The translations under genes and the position numbers were made by a program. Source: Prosthecomicrobium pneumaticum (GTDB taxonomy: Bacteria; Pseudomonadota; Alphaproteobacteria; Rhizobiales; Kaistiaceae). From it: DNA of 64,000 nt. The stretch is from assembly GCF_014199915.1 (NCBI RefSeq), contig NZ_JACHOO010000001.1, positions 62,001 to 126,000 on the forward strand, in the 5' to 3' direction. Of the stretch, positions 34,819 through 44,164 are shown piece by piece (the first letter of the stretch is position 1; each line of letters starts with the position of its first letter). Under the pieces are notes generated by a model. That model did no database searches, was not told where the DNA came from, and saw only the letters and a list, made by a program, of their open reading frames with translations.

Positions 34819-35978
34819 GCGCTGCCCCTTCATCCACCGCACCCGGAGCGGCGCAGGGCGGCGGAATCCGCGTGATGATCGTCGATGATTCGGTGTTCAT
34901 CCGCGGGGTCCTGTCGCGCTGGTTCAACGGCGCCGGCGAGTTCCAGGTCGTCGCCACCCATGCCAACGGCCGCAAGGCCGCCGACGACGTGCAGCGCACG
35001 CAGCCCGATGTGGTCGTGCTCGACCTCGAAATGCCCGACATGGACGGACTGACCGCGCTGCCTCTGATCCTCGAGCGCAAGCCCGGCACCGCGGTGCTCG
35101 TCGCCTCGGCGCTGTCGCGGCGCGGCGCGGAAATCAGTCTGCGGGCGCTGACGCTCGGCGCGTCCGACTACATCCCGAAGCCCGACGCGGGCAACGGCAT
35201 GGCCTCGGCCGACGAATTCCGGGATGAGCTGCTCGCCAAGGTGAGGAGCCTCGGTCAGCGGGTCCGCCGGCGCAGCGTGCGCGGGGCGGCACCGGTCCAG
35301 AGCGGCGCATCCGTGTCCGTCGGCACGGCGACGGGTTCCGCTGCCGCCCCGGCCGCGGGGAAACTGCCGCAGAAGCTGCGTTCCTACTCGATGCTGCCCG
35401 TCGGCATCCTGGCGATCGGCAGTTCGACCGGCGGACCCCAGGCGCTCACCAAGGTGTTCGCCGAGATCGGTCCGCAGATCGGCAATATCCCTGTTGTGAT
35501 CGCCCAGCACATGCCGCCGACCTTCACCGCGATCCTCGCCGAGCACATCGCGCGGGCCGCCAACCGGCCCTGCGCCGAGGGGCGCGACGGGGAGGAGCTG
35601 CGGCCCGGCCGCATCTATGTCGCCCCCGGCGGACTCCACATGGTGATCGGCCGGGACGGCGACACGCGCATCCGCCTCAAGGATTCCCCGCCGATCAATT
35701 TCTGCAAGCCGGCCGTCGATCCGCTCTTCGAAGCGGTCGCGACCCTTTACGGTCCCGCCGCGCTCGCCATCGTGTTGACCGGTATGGGCAGCGACGGGGC
35801 ACGCGGTGCGCTGCGGATCGCCGAGGTGGGGGGCAGCGTCATCGCCCAGGACGAAGAGACGAGCGTCGTCTGGGGCATGCCCGGGGCGACCGCCAATATC
35901 GGCGCCTGCGCCGGCATCCTGCCGATCGGTGAGATCGGCCGCAAGATCAACAGGCTGATCGCCGGAGGGCGGGAATGA
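34815..35978 (+). CDS. cheB: Chemotaxis methylesterase/deamidase CheB
   Basis: Removes methyl groups from receptors when activated by CheA. The 387-residue protein has a receiver with D70 (VLDLEMPDMDG) and a C-terminal methylesterase with the triad S204 (GSSTGG), H232 (AQHMPP) and D327 (GMGSDG). The linker between them (about residues 150-195) is Ala/Gly-rich and longer than usual. ATGA overlaps join it to cheY and cheR. Confidence 0.96.
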   Translation: MSAAPSSTAPGAAQGGGIRVMIVDDSVFIRGVLSRWFNGAGEFQVVATHANGRKAADDVQRTQPDVVVLDLEMPDMDGLTALPLILERKPGTAVLVASALSRRGAEISLRALTLGASDYIPKPDAGNGMASADEFRDELLAKVRSLGQRVRRRSVRGAAPVQSGASVSVGTATGSAAAPAAGKLPQKLRSYSMLPVGILAIGSSTGGPQALTKVFAEIGPQIGNIPVVIAQHMPPTFTAILAEHIARAANRPCAEGRDGEELRPGRIYVAPGGLHMVIGRDGDTRIRLKDSPPINFCKPAVDPLFEAVATLYGPAALAIVLTGMGSDGARGALRIAEVGGSVIAQDEETSVVWGMPGATANIGACAGILPIGEIGRKINRLIAGGRE

Positions 35979-36793
35979 TCGCGGCATCCGACTACGAGTT
36001 CCTGCGCCGCTTCCTGAAGACGCGCTCCGGCCTCGTGCTCAGCGACGACAAGCAGTATCTGCTCGAATCGCGGCTCGACCCGGTGATGCAGAAGGCGGGT
36101 ATCGCCGATATGGCGCGGCTCGTGCTCGCGCTCCGCGACGGCTTCAAGCCCGGTCTCGCCGACGCCGTCGTCGACGCGATGACGACGAACGAGTCGCTGT
36201 TCTTCCGCGACAAGAATCCGTTCGAGCTGCTGTCCTCGCTGGTGCTGCCCGAACTCCTGCAGCGGCGGGCGCCGGGCCAGACGGTGCGGATCTGGTGCGC
36301 CGCCGCCTCCACCGGGCAGGAGCCCTATTCGATCGCCATGCTGCTGCGCGAAAACGAGCGCCTGCTCGGCGGACGCAGGGTGGAGATCGTCGCCACCGAT
36401 ATCTCGAGCGAGGTGCTCGCCCGGGCCGAGGAGGGGATCTACAACCAGTTCGAAGTCCAACGCGGTCTGCCGGTGAACTATCTGCTACGCTATTTCGCAA
36501 AGACTGGCGACATGTGGCAGATTTCGCAGGAAATCCGCTCTATGGTGCGCTTCTCCCGGCTCAATCTGCTGCAGCCCTTCAATCATCTCGGTACGTTCGA
36601 CATCGTCTTCTGCCGCAACGTGCTGATCTATTTCGATGCGCCGACAAAAAGCGACGTTCTCGCCCGGATCTCCGGCGTGCTCGCCAAGGATGGTTATCTG
36701 TTCCTCGGCGGCGCCGAAACCGTGCTTGGTCTGTCGCTCGACTTCGTCGCCGGCAGCAAGCGCGGCTACTATGTCCGGAAGCCCGCCGCCTGA
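35975..36793 (+). CDS. cheR: Chemotaxis receptor methyltransferase CheR
   Basis: SAM-dependent methylation of receptor glutamates. The 272-residue protein contains MTTNESLFFRDKNPFELL, the SAM site RIWCAAASTGQEPYSIAM and FDIVFCRNVLIYFD. It closes the operon. No cheD or second cheY is present here. Confidence 0.96.
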   Translation: MIAASDYEFLRRFLKTRSGLVLSDDKQYLLESRLDPVMQKAGIADMARLVLALRDGFKPGLADAVVDAMTTNESLFFRDKNPFELLSSLVLPELLQRRAPGQTVRIWCAAASTGQEPYSIAMLLRENERLLGGRRVEIVATDISSEVLARAEEGIYNQFEVQRGLPVNYLLRYFAKTGDMWQISQEIRSMVRFSRLNLLQPFNHLGTFDIVFCRNVLIYFDAPTKSDVLARISGVLAKDGYLFLGGAETVLGLSLDFVAGSKRGYYVRKPAA

Positions 36794-36833
36794 CGGCGGC
36801 GCGCGGCTCCGGTGGGCGCGGCCCCGCTCCGTG

Positions 36834-37163
36834 TCAGCGGCGCCGGCGCATCACCAGACCGGCATGGTGCAGCCGGTCGCCCTCGATCGTTCCGTCGGCC
36901 TCGAACCCGCTGTCGTCGAGATAGAGGATGCGGCGACCGTCGACCCAATAACGGCCGCGATAGGCGGCCCGGCGGCGATCGCGCGTCTCGATATAGCGGC
37001 CATTGGGCAGCAATTCGTGCCGGATCGCGCCGTCTTCCGTCATCCACAGCCCGGCGAAGCCGTGCGGGGCGGCCGCATCCGGCTTCGTGCCGCCCCGCCG
37101 CTCAAAGGCGGTCGCGATGATCGATCCGCCGGCGGCGAGGCACAGTTCGCGCAAGGTGATCAT
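36834..37163 (-). CDS. Atu4866-like small beta protein
   Basis: A 109-residue protein whose second half closely follows the Agrobacterium Atu4866 fold: [20 protein letters not shown], then [20 protein letters not shown] and [19 protein letters not shown]. The function of this family is unknown. Its single compact beta barrel suggests ligand binding. An N-terminal 35-residue segment ([20 protein letters not shown]) is extra. A start five codons upstream (37178) is also possible. It is convergent with cheR and divergent from clpS. Confidence 0.8.
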   Translation of the reverse strand: MITLRELCLAAGGSIIATAFERRGGTKPDAAAPHGFAGLWMTEDGAIRHELLPNGRYIETRDRRRAAYRGRYWVDGRRILYLDDSGFEADGTIEGDRLHHAGLVMRRRR

Positions 37164-37468
37164 GGCCGCGGCCTCCATTTCGGCCGCGACGGCGACCGGC
37201 TGAGGCGTATATGGGACGAGGGGTGGCCGACGCCTGTTCCGATCCTCGCGAAGCCTTGCCCGATCCTCTCGCGCGGGCCCGCAGAGGCCGGCCTCTTCCG
37301 GTCGGGCGCCATTCCGGGGGTTTCATCGGCCCGGGTGCCGCCCTACATAGCGCTCACCCCACCGGCCGCCGCCTTTTCCGCGATGCGGCGAAAAAACCGC
37401 GCGGACGGATTGCGCGGATCACGACTTCCGGGCAGGATTCCCAAGGTTCGATGCTTTTCGATCGGGTC

Positions 37469-37816
37469 ATGAGCAAAGAGACACGTCGTTCCGACGAAGG
37501 CGACAACGGCACCGGGACCGGAACAGGCACCGGCGTGATCGCCAAGGTGCGGCCGAAAACCAAGCGGCCGAATCTCTACCGCGTGTTGCTGCTCAATGAC
37601 GATTACACGCCGATGGAATTCGTCGTCCATGTGCTCGAACGGTTCTTCGGCAAGGACCGCGAGGCGGCGACGCGCATCATGATGCACGTGCACCAACACG
37701 GGGTGGGGGAGTGCGGCGTCTACACCTATGAAGTGGCCGAGACCAAGGTCACGCAGGTGATGGACTTCGCCAGGAAACACCAGCATCCGCTTCAATGCGT
37801 GATGGAAAGGAAGTGA
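37469..37816 (+). CDS. clpS: ClpA/ClpP adaptor ClpS
   Basis: Adaptor delivering N-end-rule substrates to ClpAP. The core is textbook: [20 protein letters not shown] with the N-degron pocket residues, then [20 protein letters not shown] and a C-terminal [11 protein letters not shown] Gly/Thr repeat (GTGTGTGTG) precedes the core. Translation could start six codons earlier (37451, preceded by AAGG); [11 protein letters not shown] is taken as the start because it resembles other rhizobial ClpS N-termini. clpA follows after 9 bases. Confidence 0.95.
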   Translation: MSKETRRSDEGDNGTGTGTGTGVIAKVRPKTKRPNLYRVLLLNDDYTPMEFVVHVLERFFGKDREAATRIMMHVHQHGVGECGVYTYEVAETKVTQVMDFARKHQHPLQCVMERK

Positions 37817-37825
37817 GGTCCCGCC

Positions 37826-40264
37826 GTGCCGTCCTTCTCTCGTAGTCTCGAAAAGGCGCTGCATCAGGCGCTCGCTTTCGCCAATGAGCGTCATCAGGAA
37901 TATGCCACGCTCGAACACCTTCTGCTCGCCCTGATCGAGGATCAGGACGCGGCCGCCGTGATGCGCGCCTGCAATGTCGATCTCGATGTGCTGCGCCGCA
38001 ATCTCGTCGACTATATCGACACTGAACTCGCCAATCTGACCGGCGTCGGCGAAGACGACTCGAAGCCGACCGCCGGCTTCCAGCGCGTCATCCAGCGCGC
38101 CGTCATCCATGTGCAGTCCTCGGGCCGCGAGGAAGTGACGGGCGCCAATGTGCTCGTCGCCATTTTTGCCGAGCGCGAGAGCCATGCGGCGTATTTCCTG
38201 CAAGAGCAGGACATGACGCGCTATGATGCGGTCAACTACATCTCGCACGGGATCGCCAAGCGTGCGGGCATGTCCGAGAGCCGGCCGGTGAGGGGCGTCG
38301 ATGACGACGCAGCGACCGTGGAAGGACGCGAGGACCCGAAGAAGAAGGCCGACGCGCTCGACGCCTATTGCGTCAACCTCAATGACAAGGCGAAGAAGGG
38401 CAAGATCGATCCGCTGATCGGTCGTGACACCGAGATCAGCCGGACCATTCAGGTTCTCTGCCGCCGGCAGAAGAACAACCCGCTGCTCGTCGGCGACCCC
38501 GGCGTCGGCAAGACGGCGATCGCCGAAGGCCTCGCGAAGCGCATCGTCGAGGGCGACGTGCCCGACGTGCTGCGCGCCTCGACCATCTTCTCGCTCGACA
38601 TGGGCACGCTGCTCGCGGGCACCCGCTATCGCGGCGATTTCGAGGAGCGGCTGAAGCAGGTCGTCAAGGAGATCGAGGAGTTCCCCGGCGCGATCATGTT
38701 CATCGACGAGATCCATACGGTGATCGGCGCCGGTGCGACGTCGGGCGGTGCGATGGATGCGTCGAACCTCCTGAAGCCGGCGCTCGCCGCCGGCACGATT
38801 CGCTGCATCGGCTCGACCACCTATAAGGAATACCGCCAGTTCTTCGAGAAGGACCGGGCGCTCGTCCGCCGCTTCCAGAAGATCGATGTGAACGAGCCGA
38901 CCGTGCCGGACGCGATCGAGATCCTGAAGGGCCTGAAGCCCTATTTCGAGGATTTCCACGGCGTCCGCTACACGAACGACGCGATCAAGAGCGCCGTCGA
39001 ACTGTCGGCCCGCTACATCCATGACCGCAAACTCCCCGACAAGGCGATCGACGTGATCGACGAGACGGGGGCGTCGCAGATGCTGCTGCCGGAGAGTCGG
39101 CGCAAGAAGACGATCGGCGTCAAGGAGATCGAGGACACCATCGCCACTATGGCGCGGATCCCGCCGAAGACCGTGTCGAAGGACGACGCCGAGGTGCTGA
39201 AGAATCTCGAGACGACGCTGAAGCGCGTGGTCTACGGCCAGGAAGCGGCCATCGAGAAGCTCTCTTCGGCGATCAAGCTCGCCCGCGCAGGTCTGCGCGA
39301 GCCCGAGAAGCCGATCGGCAACTATCTGTTCTCCGGTCCGACCGGCGTCGGCAAGACCGAGGTCGCCAAGCAACTCGCCGCGACCCTCGGCGTGGAGCTG
39401 CTGCGTTTCGACATGTCGGAATATATGGAGCGCCACACGGTCAGCCGGCTGATCGGCGCGCCTCCGGGCTATGTCGGCTTCGATCAGGGCGGCCTGTTGA
39501 CCGACGGCGTCGACCAGCACCCGCATTGCGTGCTCCTGCTCGACGAGATCGAGAAGGCGCATCCGGACCTGTTCAACATCCTGTTGCAGGTGATGGATCA
39601 CGGCAAGCTGACCGATCACAACGGCAAGCAGGTCGATTTCCGCAACGTCATCCTGATCATGACGACCAATGCGGGCGCCTCCGATCTTGCCAAGCCGGCA
39701 ATCGGCTTCCGCAATTCGGTGCGCGAGAAGGACGACCAGGAGGCGATCAACCGCCTGTTCACGCCGGAATTCCGCAATCGTCTCGACGCGATCATCCCGT
39801 TCGGCAATCTGCCGATCGAGGTGGTGTATCAGGTGGTGCAGAAGTTCGTGCTGCAGCTCGAGGCCCAGCTCGCCGATCGCGGCGTGACCTTCGAGCTGTC
39901 GCCCGAGGCGGTCGACTGGCTCGCCACGCGCGGTTACGACCCGCAGATGGGCGCCCGTCCGCTCGGCCGGGTGATCCAGGAGCACATCAAGCAGCCGCTC
40001 GCGGAAGAGGTCCTGTTCGGCAAGCTGAAGAGCGGCGGCACGGTGAAGGTGACGGTCGGCGAGAAGGCAGACGGCGAGACGGGCCTGCTGCTCGAGGCGA
40101 TCGAGGACGGCCCGGTGAAGCCGAAGCCCGAACCGACGCCGAAGCCCGCCCGCGCCAAGCGCAGCAAGCCGGCGGCGAAGGCCGCGGCGGCGAAGAAGAC
40201 ACCGCCGCAGAAGGAGCCGCCGAAGCGCGGCCTCGTGCCGAAGGTGCCGCTGAAGGCCGATTGA
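37826..40264 (+). CDS. clpA: ATP-dependent Clp protease ATPase ClpA
   Basis: Unfoldase that feeds ClpP. The 812-residue protein has the Clp N domain (residues 1-150), a first AAA module with Walker [10 protein letters not shown] and a second with GPTGVGKTE. The GTG start lies 9 bases after clpS, with AGGT before it. After the usual C-terminus comes an unusual tail of about 48 residues (765-812) made mainly of Lys, Pro and Ala, similar in composition to histone-H1-like tails. The gene is followed by a clear terminator. Confidence 0.96.
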   Translation: MPSFSRSLEKALHQALAFANERHQEYATLEHLLLALIEDQDAAAVMRACNVDLDVLRRNLVDYIDTELANLTGVGEDDSKPTAGFQRVIQRAVIHVQSSGREEVTGANVLVAIFAERESHAAYFLQEQDMTRYDAVNYISHGIAKRAGMSESRPVRGVDDDAATVEGREDPKKKADALDAYCVNLNDKAKKGKIDPLIGRDTEISRTIQVLCRRQKNNPLLVGDPGVGKTAIAEGLAKRIVEGDVPDVLRASTIFSLDMGTLLAGTRYRGDFEERLKQVVKEIEEFPGAIMFIDEIHTVIGAGATSGGAMDASNLLKPALAAGTIRCIGSTTYKEYRQFFEKDRALVRRFQKIDVNEPTVPDAIEILKGLKPYFEDFHGVRYTNDAIKSAVELSARYIHDRKLPDKAIDVIDETGASQMLLPESRRKKTIGVKEIEDTIATMARIPPKTVSKDDAEVLKNLETTLKRVVYGQEAAIEKLSSAIKLARAGLREPEKPIGNYLFSGPTGVGKTEVAKQLAATLGVELLRFDMSEYMERHTVSRLIGAPPGYVGFDQGGLLTDGVDQHPHCVLLLDEIEKAHPDLFNILLQVMDHGKLTDHNGKQVDFRNVILIMTTNAGASDLAKPAIGFRNSVREKDDQEAINRLFTPEFRNRLDAIIPFGNLPIEVVYQVVQKFVLQLEAQLADRGVTFELSPEAVDWLATRGYDPQMGARPLGRVIQEHIKQPLAEEVLFGKLKSGGTVKVTVGEKADGETGLLLEAIEDGPVKPKPEPTPKPARAKRSKPAAKAAAAKKTPPQKEPPKRGLVPKVPLKAD

Positions 40265-40312
40265 GGCCGAGCACCGCGCCGGTTCGGGCGACCGGTGCCG
40301 GAGACCAGGTCG

Positions 40313-40360
40313 AAAGGGCCGTTCCCGCCTCGCCGCGGGGACGGCCCTTTCCCTTTCTGT
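40313..40360 (+). terminator. Intrinsic terminator after clpA
   Basis: AAAGGGCCGTTCCCGC (40313-40328) pairs with GCGGGGACGGCCCTTT (40335-40350) around a 6-base loop, with a pyrimidine-rich CCCTTTCTGTT tail. It lies 48 bases past the clpA stop. The further 190 bases up to the next gene hold nothing recognisable. Confidence 0.85.
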
Positions 40361-40552
40361 TCCGGTCGGCACGCGCGAGGCACGAGCGCCGGATCGGGGC
40401 AGCATCCTGCTTCCGATCGAGGCAGCGACGATCGGCTGCGCAGGGCCGCGGCGCGCCGATGCCGAGAGCTTCGGGCCGGACCGACCCGCGCACCCGCTTC
40501 TGGCACGGCATTTGTTACGGCCGGCTCCGGCGCGTGGAGACGGACGGGACGG

Positions 40553-41245
40553 ATGCTGAGACAGGTGAACGGGCTCTATCCCTGGCCCTATGACGGACGT
40601 TGGTCGGCCGCCGATACGGCGCTTCTCGTCGTCGACATGCAGCGCGACCTTCTCGATCCCGAGGGCTGGTTCGCGCTCACCGGGGGCGATACGGCGCCGC
40701 TCGTGGCGATCGTGCCGGCCGTCGCGCGGGCGCTCGCGCTCGCCCGGGCTGCACGCCTCGCCGTGATCTTCACCATCGAATCGCACCGGCCGGACCTTTC
40801 CGACCTGCCGGCGAACAAGCTCTGGCGGTCGCGAAGGCTCGGCGCCGCGATCGGCGAGGCGGGGCCGCTCGGCCGCCATCTCGTCCGCGGCGCGGCGGGC
40901 ACGGCGGTGGTCGCCGCGCTCGCCCCAGAGCCCGGCGAGCCGGTGGTCGACAAGCCCGGCAAGAGCGCCTTCATCGGCTGCGATCTCGATCAGATCCTGC
41001 GCCGCCGCGGCGTCCGCAATCTGGTGTTTTCAGGCGTCACGACGGATGGCGCGGTGCAGTGCACGCTGCGCGACGCCAATGATCGCGGTTATGAATGCCT
41101 GCTGCTCGAGGATGCGACCGCCTCCGACGTCGCCCGCGACCACGCCGATCAGGTCCACACGCTCTCGCTCGCCGGCGGCCATTACGGCTCGATCGCCACC
41201 GTCGCCGCGCTCGCCGAGGCGCTTCAGCCGGAGACCGTCCGATGA
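40553..41245 (+). CDS. Isochorismatase-like protein lacking catalytic Cys
   Basis: A 230-residue member of the isochorismatase-like (cysteine hydrolase) superfamily. It keeps the catalytic Asp28 (LLVVDMQRD) and Lys134 (VVDKPGKSAF). At the nucleophile position it reads TDGAV, with Ala167 where active members, including its neighbour (SDCCV), have Cys. It is therefore expected to be catalytically dead or altered. It overlaps the active paralogue downstream by ATGA, so the two are co-made and may form a mixed oligomer. The start MLRQVNGLYPW is chosen because the paralogue aligns from here. No substrate can be inferred. Confidence 0.88.
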   Translation: MLRQVNGLYPWPYDGRWSAADTALLVVDMQRDLLDPEGWFALTGGDTAPLVAIVPAVARALALARAARLAVIFTIESHRPDLSDLPANKLWRSRRLGAAIGEAGPLGRHLVRGAAGTAVVAALAPEPGEPVVDKPGKSAFIGCDLDQILRRRGVRNLVFSGVTTDGAVQCTLRDANDRGYECLLLEDATASDVARDHADQVHTLSLAGGHYGSIATVAALAEALQPETVR

Positions 41246-41925
41246 GCCTGCCGCCCGTCGACGCCGAACCCTACCTCTGGCCCTTCGACGGCGCGTGGTC
41301 GCCCGCCGACACCGCGCTCGTCATCATCGATATGCAGACCGATTTCCTGAAGGCCGACGGCTATTGCGACCTGATGGGCCTCGACATCGGCCTTACGTCG
41401 GCCTCGATCGAGCCGACGCGGCGCCTCCTCGAGCGGATGCGGGCGCTCGGCTTCACGATCATCCACACCCGTGAGGGGCACCGTCCCGATCTCACCGACC
41501 TCAATGACAACAAGCGCTGGCGCTCGGCCCGCATCGGCGCGGAGATCGGCACGCCCGGTCCCTGCGGCCGCGTGCTGACGCGCGGCGAGCCGGGATGGGA
41601 CATCGTGCCGGAACTCTATCCGGTTGCCGGCGAGCCTGTCGTCGACAAACCGGGCAAGGGCAGTTTCCACGCCACCGATTTCGAGCAGGTGCTGACGAGC
41701 CGCGGCATCCGCAGGCTGATCTTCGCGGGCGTGACGAGCGATTGCTGCGTGCACACCACCATGACCAATGCGAACGACAAGGGCTATGAGTGCCTGCTGC
41801 TCGGCGACGCCTCCGCCGCGCTCGACAGCCGCAACCACGCGATGATCGTCGCAATCACAGCGAAGCGCGGCGGCCAGTTCGGCGCGGTGGCAAAGGTCGA
41901 TCAGGTGCTCGCGGCGCTCGCCTGA
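41242..41925 (+). CDS. Isochorismatase-like amidohydrolase (biuret/ureidoacrylate type)
   Basis: A 227-residue cysteine hydrolase with the full triad Asp30 (VIIDMQTD), Lys136 (VVDKPGKGSF) and Cys169 (SDCCVHTT). The N-terminal WPFDG and long mid-region resemble biuret hydrolase and ureidoacrylate amidohydrolase (RutB) relatives, which release ammonia from ureido compounds. No pyrimidine or triazine genes are nearby, so the substrate stays open. It starts within the last codons of its inactive-looking paralogue. Confidence 0.88.
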   Translation: MSLPPVDAEPYLWPFDGAWSPADTALVIIDMQTDFLKADGYCDLMGLDIGLTSASIEPTRRLLERMRALGFTIIHTREGHRPDLTDLNDNKRWRSARIGAEIGTPGPCGRVLTRGEPGWDIVPELYPVAGEPVVDKPGKGSFHATDFEQVLTSRGIRRLIFAGVTSDCCVHTTMTNANDKGYECLLLGDASAALDSRNHAMIVAITAKRGGQFGAVAKVDQVLAALA

Positions 41926-41935
41926 GAGGCCGCCG

Positions 41936-42370
41936 TCAGAGCGCCGCGAGCGCTGCCCGCACCTTCGCGGCGTTTTCGGCGAGCACCTCCGGCTTCTCCA
42001 TCGCGCCGGAATGCGCGACGAGCGGCACGCCCTCGTGCCGCGGAATGACGTGGATGTGGAGGTGGAACACGGTCTGCCCGGCCGCGCCTTCGTTGAACTG
42101 CAGGACGGTCACCCCGTCGGCGGCGAAGGCGGCCTTCGCCGCGCGGGCGAGCTTCTGGACGACGGGCAGGAGACCGGCGAGCACCGCCGGATCGGCATCG
42201 AGCAGGTTGCGCGAGGCCGCCTTCGGCACGACGAGCAGATGGCCCGGCCCCTGCGGCATCACGTCCATGAAGGCGACGGTCGCCTCGTCCTCATAGACCC
42301 GGTGGGAGGGGATCTCGCCGCGCAGGATCCGGGCGAAGATGTTGCCGTCGTCATAGGCGGGGGCGGTCAT
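41936..42370 (-). CDS. HIT family protein
   Basis: Histidine-triad nucleotide hydrolase/transferase, 144 residues. The triad HLHIHV (His103, His105, His107) and NIFARILRGEIPSHRVYEDE with FMDVMPQGPGHLLVVPK are typical of Hint/HinT relatives that cleave nucleoside phosphoramidates. The ATG at 42370 overlaps the sulfatase stop by 4 bases, with AAGGA 8 bases before it. An ATG two codons earlier is too close to that site. Confidence 0.93.
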   Translation of the reverse strand: MTAPAYDDGNIFARILRGEIPSHRVYEDEATVAFMDVMPQGPGHLLVVPKAASRNLLDADPAVLAGLLPVVQKLARAAKAAFAADGVTVLQFNEGAAGQTVFHLHIHVIPRHEGVPLVAHSGAMEKPEVLAENAAKVRAALAAL

Positions 42371-43911
42371 CGGCATCGTCCTTCGGAAAGCCTCTCCGCC
42401 TCGCCTCTTACGGGAGCGGGTGCCGTCGCCGCAAGGGCCTCGCCCGGCGCACCGAGACGGACATGGCCGAGCTCGATCATCGCCCGGTGGAAGCGGCCGC
42501 GCGCCGTCGAGGGGGTGCCGACATAGTCGGCGCCGATCTCGTCCATGAGCGCGAGCCGCGCCCGCGCGATCGGGTCGAGCGGCAGCCGGCCATAGGCGAG
42601 CGCCGCCGTGCCGAGAAAGGCGACGTCGAGCGGGCGGGGCAGGGCGACCGGCCGCGGCGTGAAGCCGATCGCCTCGATCGCGAAGGGTGTCGTGAAGCGG
42701 AGCGCCTCGTGGTCGCGGCCGGTCCGCGCCGCGATCTCGCGGGTGAGCGCGGGCTGATGGTCGCCATAGCGCAGGATGAGGAGCGGCCGCCCTGCGCGGC
42801 GCTCGGCGAGCCGCGCGCGAAACGCCGCATAGGCGGCGGCCGTCTCGGTCAGCCGCGCGTAATATTCGCCATAGGCCGGCAGGTCGAGGGCGCGAAGGGC
42901 GAAGGCACGGGACGCTTCCGCGGCACCGTGTGGAACGAGCCGCCGCTCGTGCGGGCCATGATTGTAATTGGTGAGCAGCACGGCGAAGAGCGGCGCCGTG
43001 CGCGGCCGGTCGAACAGCGCGGCTTCGGCCGCGGCGAAGAAGGTCGCGTCGTGATAGTCGGCCTGCAGACGCTGGCGGTCGAAGGGCGCGGGAAAATCGT
43101 CGGCGAAACGTCGTTCATCGACGCCCGCCGCGGCGTAGAAGCCGTCATAATTCATGAAGCCCTTCTCGAAGCTCGAGGCGAGCGCCGTCTCGTAGCCGAG
43201 CGCCTTCAGGGCGAGCGGCAGGGTGTGCCGGAAGCGGCCGGCCCCTTTCCTGAAGATCGCCCAGGTGTCGGCACCGAAGCTCGAGGCCGGGAAGCCCGTG
43301 AGGATCGAGAACTCGGTCTGCCACGATCCGCCGCCGAACACGTCGACATTGAGCGGCCCGTAAAGCCCGCCCTCGGGTTCGAGGAAGGCGGCGACGTCCG
43401 GCGTGACCGGCAGGCCGTAGAGCCGGGGGTCGAACACCGACTCCTGGTGCAGGACGACGATGTCGGGACGCTGCGCATCCGGCTCGCAGCGCGTCGCCGG
43501 CAGCGGCATCGCCGTCGCGGCGACGTCGGTCATGTCGAGCCAGTGCCTGCGCCGCCAGCGGCGCGGGTCGAGGCAGGCGGCGACGAAGGCCGAGAAATGG
43601 CGCGATCCGTCCGTCGTGAAACGCACGAAGGCCTCGGCGCCGCCGGCCCGGCGCCAGACGAGGATGGCGAAGGCGAGCGCGATCAGCGGCAGGCCGAGGC
43701 GCAGCGGCCAGCCGACCGGCTCGCGCCCGATGCCGAACACGATCGCCGCCGTCGCTGCGAAGGCGGCCGCCGACCAGGCGAACGCGCCCCGCGAGAGGCC
43801 GCGATAATCGCGCAGCAGCACCCGCGCGCCGCCGTCCGCGAGCGTCGCCAGATCGTCCGGCAACAGGTTGAGGCCGACATGGCGATGTTTCACGGCCGAA
43901 AGCCCGGTCAC
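42367..43911 (-). CDS. LTA synthase-type sulfatase/phosphoglycerol transferase
   Basis: A membrane-bound alkaline-phosphatase-superfamily enzyme. The catalytic domain has LHQESVFDPRLYGLPVTPD, the nucleophile region GGGSWQTEFSILTG, SSFEKGFMNYDGFYAAAGVD and RYGDHQPALT. Relatives transfer phosphoglycerol or phosphoethanolamine to envelope glycans. From the GTG start at 43911 the protein is 514 residues with two membrane helices (about 45-85). The same frame stays open upstream to a TAG at 44140-44142 and encodes two more convincing membrane helices (from 44109), yet contains no ATG, GTG or TTG. The true start may be a rare codon such as ATT at 44109, adding 66 residues. Confidence 0.82.
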   Translation of the reverse strand: MTGLSAVKHRHVGLNLLPDDLATLADGGARVLLRDYRGLSRGAFAWSAAAFAATAAIVFGIGREPVGWPLRLGLPLIALAFAILVWRRAGGAEAFVRFTTDGSRHFSAFVAACLDPRRWRRRHWLDMTDVAATAMPLPATRCEPDAQRPDIVVLHQESVFDPRLYGLPVTPDVAAFLEPEGGLYGPLNVDVFGGGSWQTEFSILTGFPASSFGADTWAIFRKGAGRFRHTLPLALKALGYETALASSFEKGFMNYDGFYAAAGVDERRFADDFPAPFDRQRLQADYHDATFFAAAEAALFDRPRTAPLFAVLLTNYNHGPHERRLVPHGAAEASRAFALRALDLPAYGEYYARLTETAAAYAAFRARLAERRAGRPLLILRYGDHQPALTREIAARTGRDHEALRFTTPFAIEAIGFTPRPVALPRPLDVAFLGTAALAYGRLPLDPIARARLALMDEIGADYVGTPSTARGRFHRAMIELGHVRLGAPGEALAATAPAPVRGEAERLSEGRCR

Positions 43912-44164
43912 CGCGCCGGCGAAGAGCGCCGCGAAGAGCGGCGCGCGCAGGGCATCGCCGTCGACCGCCAGGAAGAGGCCGGCGGTGAGCAGGAAGGCGG
44001 CCGCCGGGAAGAGAAGGGGGAAGGGGTGGCGCCGCCACGGCTTTTCGAGCGCGTAAAGCGCCGCGAGGAGGGCGAGCCAGACGACGGCCGTGATGAGATC
44101 GATCGGAATGGAAGCGCGCCCCGCTGCGATTGGCCCGTTCTACGCCGCCTTGCGGCGCCGCGGA

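Noticed and set aside
37343-40879. Minus-strand frame of 1178 codons
   Set aside because: Antisense to clpS and clpA and runs through the clpA terminator; not a gene.
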